Of a stretch of 64,000 nucleotides of DNA, positions 35,887-45,260 are shown in pieces (within the stretch, counting starts at the first letter, position 1; each line of letters starts with the position of its first letter). Origin of the DNA: Stratiolaelaps scimitus (lineage: Eukaryota > Arthropoda > Arachnida > Mesostigmata > Laelapidae); the NCBI GenBank assembly GCA_019614645.1, contig JABWDB010000038.1, forward strand, positions 1,860,001 to 1,924,000, given 5' to 3'. A program made the translations under genes and the position numbers. The notes below the pieces were generated by a model. That model was not told the origin of the DNA, did no database searches, and worked only from the letters and a program-made list of their open reading frames with translations.

Positions 35887-36217
35887 CTGACGATGTCGCC
35901 CTCCGATCTTCGCATAGTTCATAAAACAGACGAGCTGGACCTACTATTGCAAACATAACATAGTCTGCATCCTGGACCTTGTCAACGCCGTCTTGCATCA
36001 ACGGAGTTTATCCTATACTTTCTAGCGCTTTGTGATGCTTTCCGTTTCGACTACATCATTTGGCTCTATTCGAGCTGTCGTCCTTGTCTTCGCGGCCACC
36101 TGATTGATGAGGTCTCCACACCTCCTCACAGGGGGCATGTAACAGGTGAAAGGGTCATACACTTGGTTTGACTGCAATGGCCACCCATCTGTAAATACTA
36201 CCACTGTACGAGGGACT
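35887..36217 (-). CDS. Possible von Willebrand A-domain exon pair
   Basis: Two minus-strand blocks in different frames carry, in the right order, sequence typical of a vWA fold. Block A (36217-36130) has VPRTVVVFTDGWPLQSNQ, matching the strand ending in the metal-site motif TDG. Block B (about 35979-35887) has ADYVMFAIVGPARLFYELCE, matching the next strand (FAIxVG) and the helix after it. Block A can end in phase 0 at a GTGAGG donor and block B can start in phase 0 after AAG at 35978. That gives an intron of about 150 bases; block B ends at a CAG/GTAATT donor. The N-terminal half with the DxSxS motif was not found, so this is either part of a longer gene or a relic. vWA domains mediate adhesion in matrilins, collagen VI-type chains and integrins. 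Confidence 0.38.
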
Positions 36218-38234
36218 CTGTCACGTCACCGTCAGACCACCCGAGTGAGGTAGTTGCGCCGACTATATCCCATGATCGGATAGTGGCTAGCGGTCATAAT
36301 GGGGGCGCAAGCAGAAAGGTTGCACTACGGAATAGATGGCAGTATAACGGTTGGTGCTTGATATCTCCGCTATGGTAGAGCCTCTTCAAGTTTGACTAAG
36401 GACGCTCTCTTTAAAGACATTCACTGATGTCTGATTATTATACATACAGTACTATCGTTGAGCTCGTATCGTCAGTTGGAACCATTGACTTTGCGAGCCC
36501 AAACTGGCCGATCTTGAGAAATCTATTACATAACATATCTTTTGCGGTCGTTTCTAGTTTTTATTCCCATCTTCGACCGCTACACATAAAAACGACACGG
36601 AAGGGCACTTTAGAAAATAACTACACCATTCATTGATATAATGTCCACCCATTCATTCATCATTCAACTTGGAAAATCGATTATGTGAACTGACGAATAG
36701 AGCATATGATAGTACAGGGAATACCTGTTCACCTTTATCGCTATCTGCCGTTTTAGTGCCAGCCTGGATTGACCGGGATGTTTTGCGATCATTGCTTCGA
36801 TGCTCAACAAGATATATACTTATATATATATATACCCCCCCCCAGCTTGATGTGTGGTTAAACATTCCCCTGCCATCACAACAGTCATGTGAAGCAAGTC
36901 CAAATAGTCCAGCATGACCGACCATTTAATGAAAGTCAATGAATGGGGAAAATACGGCGATGAATCCTCCTACTGAATTGATTCCAACTGGTCCAGCAGG
37001 TCCAGTATAAAGCAGTGCAACCAAACCATACCGGTATCGAACTGCTATCCACGACCACCATGTGGTAATAAATGTAATACTTAAAATATGTTTGAGTAGG
37101 CATCATACACACTTATATCTAATCTATTATAGGTCTGAGCTAGTTTATGTATAAGCTAGGCCAATCCAAGATGGTTCCCAATGCACAGTGAAGGGAGTAA
37201 TTTGATCCAAAAAACGTCAGTTAGGTACGTCAGTGTACTCACACTGAGCCATCGAGGCAGCCAGCCTGACCCTAACGGACTAACTTATGATCCTAACTTT
37301 ATTGGCAGGCCTGAAGATGCAGTCATCTTTCTCCCTACGTATTGGCGTGTTCCTGCGGATGTCCGAAGGATCTCATCTTGACACCTTGCCACAACGACTT
37401 TGGCAAGGATTTTTGCCTCATACGGTTCAGTTCAGTTCGGTTCGGTATGCGGCGCCGCAAAGACTTTAGCGGCGTAAGGAGTCATTCCTTGAGTGTAACT
37501 TCTGAAAGGGAGCGTTTCCTAAACAGAACAAATCGTCCTCCTTCCGTTTCTCGCTTCTCTTCCTTCGTCTGGTTCATTACAGCTTCCCGTGCACTGGTAG
37601 CAACAGCGGTGTCTGAGTAGCCGCTATGAGAAAAGATATCCGTAGAAGTGGATGGTTGGGCGGTTGCTTGCTTGCTCTTCTCGATGGTCGAAGCTGTGCC
37701 AACCTTGTCGGCCACAGACCTCGGACATGGCGGTAGCCACTTCGATAGTCGCAGGTTTCAAGGAGCCTCGCTAGCGGTCAGTGGTCGCAACTGTACGACA
37801 CGTCTTCCTACAGGGTCTGGCACTGGGTGGCCCACACCTACAGATAGAAGCTGGCCCACACCCAGCCAGCTAGGCAGGCAGTCAGCCGATTGTTGGCTGG
37901 CTCGCTCTGTCGCAGAGCCTAACGAGGAGCTATAGCCTGGATTAAAGCTGTCCCCAGTTAATCTGTCTCTCCCGCTTCGGCGACGATGCCGCGCGCGCTC
38001 CACTCCTTGTTCTCACAGAGCCCAACCGCTGCCACGCGTCGACCCATAGGCCCACAAAGGCCCATATACGTACACACGGCACACAGAAACACGTTCACGG
38101 CAAAACGCACTCACCAACACCAACACAGCGACCGTAATGGTGGCGCATGCTCGTCTCGCAGGAGGTATCGATGGCTTTTGTGAAGCGGTCCAAGCCTTGT
38201 GTCTGTAGGCTCCGGGGGATTCGGTGTACGGTGC

Positions 38235-38292
<58 letters not shown>

Positions 38293-39390
38293 GAGGGGGG
38301 GGGAGCTAACTGAAGGATCCGATGGAATGACGCAACTACGTTTAGACCATGCGACATCCCGGTGAGGTAAGGTTGCAACGGCTGTCGCGCGAATGGTCTA
38401 CAGGGACACGCAGGGCAGCTTGTTTGGCCACTAAGACGAGAGAGAGCTACTTAGAGCCGAACTGCTGCTTTTACTGCAAACCGTGAGCCAACAAGAGGAC
38501 CTGCCTACACCACTCTTGCTGTCTGTGTGTGCGTGTATAGGTGCGAGCGAAGTTTGGTTAGTTGGATCCCCGGAGGGAACCGCCTCCCCATAGCCATTCG
38601 GTAGACGGTGAGAGTGGTTTGGCTAAGAGTCGTCTAATCAACTGTAACTTCTTGGATCCGCTCCTCGATGAAATGACAACAATAATCATCTAGACAGATC
38701 ATTAACGACCACGGTCCGATGCAAATGGTTTCGTACGCTATCGGTCGATTGCACGCAGTTCCCGCCGAAGTTTGAGCGCTTAATTGAGAGTTTCATTGAA
38801 GGTTTCACTGATTAGGAAACAACGGCAACTTCTGAGACGGCAAAAGGGAGCTGTAGAATTATGTGCTATTTTATATTTCACCACATCGGAAAATCGACAC
38901 GTATATATTGGGTATGCCTCTACACCGAGTGCGCACACTGCAAATCGCCCCTGCATATATATCTAATATGATAGATAATTATCTTTGAATACAAAATATC
39001 ATGATAACAAACCATCAACAATACAACTGGCACACATCTACTTTATCTCGTTAAATCAATTACACTATGCGAGGAAATGCAGCTTTTTACCACTGTTGAA
39101 TTGAATACGAGTTATTGAGTTTGAATTTTGATTACAAATGACAGGACCACCGATTCGACGATTCTCTTCTAACACAAACAATAATATCGCTATGAAAACA
39201 AATATCGATATTAGAAATCGTCAAGTCGAGCTGACATACTCCAGTGGACTACATGTTGTCAATAACCGGTAAGCCCCGTAGGCTGGCATTCAGCCAGTGA
39301 TGGTGGAAACGACTGTGAGGGGCCTCGTGCCATATCAACCCTTTCAGGGGATTGAGTAGTCTGGAGGATTATATATATATATATATTATC
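36218..39390. other. No supported gene
   Basis: Contains a TA run plus poly-C at 36820-36843, a hydrophobic minus-strand block at 36953-37126 and a CpG-richer part at 37.3-38.4 kb. A minus-strand segment at 39281-39300 weakly resembles the SINE 3' end. Confidence 0.4.
38244..38303. repeat. Compound (AT)n-(GA)n-(G)n repeat
   Basis: A TA run (38244-38270) passes directly into a GA run (38271-38292) and then a G run (38295-38303), a compound microsatellite. Confidence 0.95.
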
Positions 39391-39417
39391 TTAGGTCGTT
39401 TGATAAGTAATGTATAT
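39391..39417 (+). repeat. Mariner terminal inverted repeat, left
   Basis: Begins TTAGGTCGTTTGATAAGTAA. It pairs with the right end at 24 of 27 positions and marks the 3' end of the element relative to the transposase. Confidence 0.9.
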
Positions 39418-40363
39418 TTTTCTACCGACTTTGAATTGCTGTATCTTTTGCAAGAATGAAATGAACTGAATCAATATAGTGTCCTTTGTTTTCTATGACT
39501 CTTGCCCATCTGTCTACCAAACATCTCGATATGGAAGGCGATCCACCTATCCAGCCATTATCGTGCCTCTACTTCTGTCCTAAAGCGCTTCCCCCTCAGG
39601 CCGTGCTCCACTGATCTGAATAGGTAGTAACCTGATGGAGCAATGTCAGGGCCATACACTGGGTACTGTAGAAGTTCCCAGCGAAGATCGGTACGACAAG
39701 TCGCCAAGGCAATATTTGAGCAATGTTGTAATATGACTTTCCTCCGACCTTTGCTCCTCCACCGCCGTTTCCTGTCAATTTTTCGGTTTATTTAGCCGAG
39801 CCTACTTGTGTTATGATCTGCGTCGACCTTTTCACAGGGTTTGAATAGTTCATAATAGACCAGCCCTTTCAGATCAGATCAAATAAACAGCATTATCTTA
39901 TGGCCACGAATTCTAGGTCTGACCACTTCTTTTTGCGTTGGGGATTACCGTAGGATATCGATTTTTCATCTCCCATACAGAAAACCGTTCCTTATTTGCT
40001 GAGCAACCAAATTGATTTGGTTGCCACCATCTTCATTGATTTCATGTGATACTCAGCATAATTTTTGTACGAAGGGATTTTCAACAGACTTTATCTGATA
40101 CTGAGGAGTTCCCTTCCACTTTACGCACAATCCTGGCAATCACAGCTACATTTTTCCAGCACGAAAATAGTGAAGAAGACAATGTCGGATATGTTCGTCT
40201 TTGGTCTCCATGTTTCAACCGCTCTGAAATTCCACCGGCGATGCGTAACAAAGATGTAAACAAACCTACAAACGCGGAATGGATGTGGAATTAGCCCACC
40301 AAGCGTGATCTACTCTTCGAGCCGAAATAGGAGCAGCTCTAAGTTGATATATATGATATATAT

Positions 40364-40386
40364 ATATACATTGCTTACCCAACGAC

Positions 40387-40390
<4 letters not shown>
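40364..40390 (-). repeat. Mariner terminal inverted repeat, right
   Basis: Reads TTAGGTCGTTGGGTAAGCAA on the minus strand, the partner of the left repeat. It runs straight into the (AT)n tract that starts at 40391. Confidence 0.9.

Positions 40391-40423
<33 letters not shown>
40391..40423. repeat. (AT)n microsatellite
   Basis: TA run between the mariner right end and the splice acceptor at 40438. It is probably the pre-existing target of the insertion together with the TA run at 39371-39386. Confidence 0.95.
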
Positions 40424-40428
<5 letters not shown>

Positions 40429-40438
40429 TTGTCAACAG

Positions 40439-40535
40439 GATTGGACAAGCGATCGCGCTGTCAGAATCGGAGAACTACCTTAGGCATGACGACAAGAAGC
40501 CCCTAGGAAAAGTAGAGCTTTCTGTTTGCAATGTG
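40439..40535 (+). CDS. Internal exon with PH-domain-like pattern
   Basis: A 97-base plus-strand exon between a CCTTTGTCAACAG acceptor and a perfect GTGAGT donor, open in one frame (entry phase 2, exit phase 0) with 32 codons. The residues, especially ENYLRHDDKKPLGKVELSVC, resemble the middle strands of PH domains of the GAB/IRS adaptor type. In those, a short charged loop ending in KKP is followed by a strand of the form xxxIxLxxC. PH domains bind phosphoinositides and bring signalling adaptors to the membrane. The splice signals and non-repetitive composition make this the second-best exon in the window; the PH assignment rests on pattern only. The mariner ends 48 bp before it, inside the upstream intron. 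Confidence 0.55.
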
Positions 40536-41204
40536 GTGAGTAAGCAGTCTTCTTTAAGAAACCCTACCTAGAGATTATAGTCAATGTTTCATATATGTTA
40601 TAGAATGTTTATGTTCAATACTGTAAAAAACTGAATCAACCCAAGAACATCGGGATAGACGATAAAGTGTCTGATAATATTGCGATGAAAAGGGCCAACT
40701 CTTCTTCCACGCCTCCAAGGCGAAGGTTTCACCACTAAACTATAGAGCAGCTACTGCAAAAGCTAACTGCAAACACGAACGATGATCATGCTCCATTTCA
40801 GGGAACATGGCTAAATAGCAACAGCAACCTTTTACTAATCTCTTGACCTACCTAATCTATTACCATGCAGCCATCCAACGCTATATTATTACCCAGTATC
40901 GCCGGCTCCATCGGACGTACATGCATACCTATTATACATTCTGAGTGCTATATGCGTCTCATTGCTTGCATGAACCCTGGCGGCACCTGCCCAAATGGGC
41001 GGGAGGAGGCGCAGTCTGTTCATTAGGGATAACGAGAGGACACCACCACTAAAACGTGAACAGAAGGAAGCTGGGAAAATTAAATATTGTTATCCAGTGT
41101 ACCAGTGATAGTGAGTCTTGAAAATGAAGGCTCGAACACAAATGAAAAGACTCGGTCCGCGCTCTAAAATACATATGTACATAGATACACAAGTAATATC
41201 TATG

Positions 41205-41234
41205 GTTAAATGTTGTCTGTGGGTCAGCCCGGAA
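41205..41234 (+). mobile_element. SINE 3'-end fragment
   Basis: Thirty bases matching 49747-49776, the 3' end of the SINE at 49608, at 27 of 30 positions, followed by a T run. No tRNA-like head is found with it, so it is a truncated copy. Confidence 0.6.
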
Positions 41235-42008
41235 TTTTTTTTATATCTAGGGTTACTGTAATATATTATATAGTAGTTACAGGTCAGTGCTTAAGCAGAA
41301 TTCCACCAAATTGATTACTCAAATGAAGGCAGTATGTCATGGAAACGGGTCCCATGCGTGCATATGGGTTTTTCAGCACGTTTGATTTAAGACCGATGGC
41401 GACCCGGTGTTGAAGGCCTCTCGTAAATATGACGCAAACACAGGACCGTCCTTCTCCTATTTTTCAGAGTAAGAGGGGGAGAAAGTCATACAGGGAGCTA
41501 AGAGAATAAGAAGGTCTCTTAGGAAGGACAAACGGGAGTAAATATGGGAGATCGTGGTGGTTCGAGTTCCGACGTTAAGTTCGGGCTTCGGCTGGTGACT
41601 GGGGTCGCGAGGGTGACGTCGGGTTGAGGGGAGGCGTTGCCGGAGAAGGCCGTTAATTTGTCAAGCGGGCCGACAACGTCAACGACCAGAAGGGCCAGGA
41701 GGACAAGCGGGCGAGGCCGGAGCAGCTGCACCACCACCACCACCAGCTGGGACGAAAACTCAGAACGAGAAACAAGGGACAAGGTGGTATGGAAAGCAAC
41801 GCTCACTCGATGGAACAGCATAACTATGTTAGAGTCTATCTATGAGCACGAATCCTCGTCCATCCCTACACATACACACATGCTGAGATGTATGTAAGCC
41901 TGTGTGTGGTATGGGAAAGGGAGTTGTTGGAGGACGCGATGACACTATCGTGATAAATATACTCCGTCGTTGTCAACGCAACATAACCTAGCGGAACTCC
42001 TGATCCAG

Positions 42009-42161
42009 GCGGCCCGCACCAACACTGCCCCAACATTCCGGTTCGGAATTCCCCTTCTCGTTGTCATGAATGGACGGGGGCGTCAGCTTTATTTCGCCCT
42101 AAGAAAACGCCTCAAAGTGTATAAACTCCGGAGACAATCGCGTTCTTGCTCTCCGAAATAG
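42009..42161 (+). CDS. Candidate exon after the PH-like exon
   Basis: An acceptor (GAACTCCTGATCCAG) opens 50 codons in phase 0, the phase in which the exon at 40439-40535 ends, reading to a TAG at 42161. It contains TFRFGIPLLVV and GRGRQLYFALRKR, which recalls the later PH strands (a FxI strand, a turn, then RxxYFxA). The usual C-terminal Trp helix is absent. It would be a terminal exon, or an internal one using a weak GTGTAT donor at about 42118. It is plausible but unproven; other phase-0 acceptors exist at about 40801 and 40868. Confidence 0.25.
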   Translation, partial: AARTNTAPTFRFGIPLLVVMNGRGRQLYFALRKRLKVYKLRRQSRSCSPK

Positions 42162-43347
42162 CCCTGAAGAACGAGAATAACTAAATACATACAAAGACCG
42201 ACAGTGGTCTTTTCATTGTTATCGATTGATCATGACTTAGTCCAGGCAGAATTTTGAAAGAGTAGCTCATAATGATAAGTTACACATTATATATTCGTGC
42301 CTTCAGCTCAATAATACCGTGATTAGCTTCACTCTATTTGCCTTTGTTGTTGATCCCTATGAACATCAAAGACGTTCTAGTTTTAATAACGATAGTTGCA
42401 ACTACTACTACCTTGTAACCTTATTCACATAAAGGGTATGTATTATATTCGAATCTGTCCTATCTAGGCTTCCTATCCAATCACATGCGAACACAACCTG
42501 GCCGGTAAATTCCACGTCAGCTGTTCAGTGTCATCTTCATCCGTGTTTTGGCTATGGGCAGAGCCACAGTTCAGTATGTGAACAGTTCAGAGTAGGAAAG
42601 TTACGTATACTTTTTAGTGTAGATTGTGTATGCCCATTAACGCTTGCTCGGATCTTACAAACGAGCTTTCAGCATTGCGCAAACACCTTTTTCGATCATG
42701 GTCGTTCAAGTTCGCTGTGTAACCTCTTACAGATACCCAGCAATTATTCTACAACAGCCTACAGTATCTGATACTTAAGTTTGATCAGTACGAATACTAT
42801 TGAGCTCCCTGGCCTCAATAGTAAAAAGTTGTGACGTTTTAAAAACGCAGGTGTGCCTGCTCGGGCCGTATCCGTGAATGTATCCTAAATCAATAAAATT
42901 GCACGAACTGTTTGCTTTGGAGTATTCGGTTTTCATCTGCTCAATTAATAGCAAGCAAACGCCGAAAGGCGGTTTCGTCGAAATCAATGGAAGGAGAAAT
43001 GAAATGTAAAGTTGACTTTGAATGAATTTTCCGGGAAACAGGGCCGTGACCTGAGCAGTAGGAACAAGCAAATTTTTTCAAAAGGAGCCTAATTACGCAT
43101 GTGTTGGGAGGTCGTTCGTCAATTAAGGCACAACTATGAACTATATGGCTATTATCGATACCGGTTTGTCCGTATGTGCGTATATATATATATATAAAAT
43201 GATTGCTCCCAGGCAAGGTAGCTCGGTTTGCAGCATTTCCACTGCTGTCTCCTGCGAGTTCCTGTCTATTGAAGTGGGGTGGGAAATCGACGATAGGGGT
43301 GGAGAACACTTATGATCCTTTTGACCAGACGTAAGAGGAGGGTACCC

Positions 43348-43384
<37 letters not shown>

Positions 43385-45234
43385 TATATATACAACCCCC
43401 GGCTGCTGCGATACCACCGATGGGGTTGTGCAGCGATGGCTTTTCAATAATGTCGTCAATGTTTGCCCTTACTCCCAATGGCCCCGTTTGGACGAACGAT
43501 AGTTCAGCAAGCGGGATGTTGATGTTGTTGATGATGATGGTAGCACTTGCTCTAGTAAAGAGAACGTTGAATATTAAGTAAACGCATGAGAGAAGACGAT
43601 TCTTCGACGGTACGTGGAAATCTGCTGCGAGGGAGCGAGCAAGCGACCCCAGAACCGTGGGCGAGCAAGCAATGTGCCAAGGAGAAAACGAGGCTCTAAT
43701 TAACATGTTGGCTGATGACAAGGCAGCAGTGATGCGAGACGAGACGAGAGTGCTCCAATGACTAGACGACTACTAACTTACACTGTGGTCGTTTATCGTC
43801 ACTGTGTGTATCAGCGGGAGAGAGAAGGCCTACATGGAGAAATTGAGCAAGTATGAAATGTTTGCAAACATTAGCCATAGATAACGTGTAAAAGAAAAGA
43901 AAAATATACAGGTTTATAACACTACAAATTGATGGTAGGTATTTATAGTATCCAATTTATAGTTTCATTTGATAACTTCGTTCCACCATTACCTATAATA
44001 GTTTACTTACCAACAGAATTAATAGCCTTTGGTGGCCTTTTATGATTTGCAGATTCATATATATATATGTAGTTTATAAAACTAAATGCTTTTGTTAATA
44101 TTCGAGTGCGACATGCTTGGCCAATTTCTGACACTCTATAAATAATAAGTAGTGAAAAATGGCACCAAGGCCACCTATATTTTGTTTACTTGCAAGGGCC
44201 ACCTGGGCCTAATGGACATGACTAGAAGCAATTTCCAATAAAAGTTTTCCCGTAGTACTCGCTGTACCAACGCAGGAAGGTATCAACAATCACATTAGCT
44301 GTCAATCCACAACGAAACAAAGTCGCTCTGCTTGGCGTTCCTCACTCATTGTTATGGCCATTTACTTTCAACGTTTTATTTTGTAATTTTAATATATTTT
44401 TTTAATTTTATTATGCTATTTTACCCATAAACAAAAATTATTCTAATTACACACTTTTTAATATCTATGTACATGATTCACCGGTTTGATAAGTAATTCC
44501 GATCTCTAATTGCCATCTACGTTCGATTCGAACCCACGTTCACGAAGTTACACAAAAAAATAATACCACCCGTATTTGGCGACAACACTTTGTGAGGTCT
44601 GGGAATATCGTCGACTGTGTACATACGTATTATACGAGGGAACAGAGAGAGAGAGAGAGTTTAGAAGTTAGGACAAAACGCGGACGGGGGTTGTGGGTGC
44701 TTAGAATGAAAAGGGAGAAGGAAGAGACGAGGGCACCTACCTATCTCGGATGGTGAGGGGTCGAGCTTGTACCCCGTAAACGTGTATGATGTCTTTGTGA
44801 GAGGGGAACGAATGTTCAGGCATGCATATGTGGCTTGTATTTGTGTGTCAATTCCCAACAATGTCTCTACAACAGTCCCAAAGCTCTATCGGGAAATGGG
44901 GGATAGCATTGCCAAAGTTGGTTGCGCCTTCAGGGACGGTTCGTTTCGTTGAGCGCTCTCGTGTGGGGATTGCCCTCTCAGGAGAAGAGAGGGCGTCTTC
45001 TTAACAAGCTGATTGCCCCTCACCGGGCCCCTGACGACTTCGATGCGTAAAGGGCACGGAGCCATGGAGGCGGTGACGACGAATCAACCACCTATCCTAC
45101 CCATTCTTGGAAAACTTCGTGGAAGTTACATAGACGAACGCGTCCGGGGATAAGGTGTACGATAATATCAACTGACAATCATATGAGGCATAAATTACAT
45201 ATTGACGAATTTGTAGGAAAATAAAATAGTTTTT
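42162..45234. other. No firm gene
   Basis: Holds an AT run at 43351-43392 and a shorter one near 43183-43196. Three minus-strand blocks with good splice sites lie at about 43505-43577, 43791-43838 and 44009-44035, but I could not join all of them in one frame. The rest is AT-rich. Confidence 0.4.
43351..43392. repeat. (AT)n microsatellite
   Basis: TA run with one AA step at 43380-43381. Confidence 0.95.
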
Positions 45235-45260
45235 GGGCTGACACTCAGCCAACATTGAAC
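45235..45260 (-). mobile_element. Possible SINE 3'-end fragment
   Basis: The minus strand matches the conserved SINE tail (the GTTAAATGTTAGCTG region at 49747-49772) at 22 of 26 positions. It is short, so chance is possible, but it lies in AT-rich sequence where this GC-rich motif stands out. Confidence 0.4.

Larger units (their letters stand above)
39391..40390 (-). mobile_element. Mariner element, about 1000 bp, with both terminal repeats
   Basis: The ends are 27-bp inverted repeats: 39391-39417 and the reverse complement of 40364-40390 agree at 24 of 27 positions. The transposase lies on the minus strand, starting at ATG 40211-40209 (METKDEHIRHCLLHYFRAG, the usual mariner N-terminus). Next come the region around the first catalytic motif (about 39970-39830; RGHKIMLFI, then SDLKGLVYYELFKPCEKV) and the third (YGPDIAPSGYYLFRS, then HGLRGKRFRTEVEAR, 39690-39580). 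A typical mariner is about 1.3 kb with a protein near 345 residues. Here the helix-turn-helix linker and other parts are deleted and stops and frameshifts break the frame, so it is non-autonomous. Both ends lie in TA repeats, so the TA target duplication cannot be told from the repeat. Confidence 0.93.

Noticed and set aside
44193..44223. Collagen-like Gly-Pro-Pro-Gly-Pro stretch after an acceptor
   Set aside because: Only nine codons before a stop; no other Gly-x-y repeats nearby in frame.
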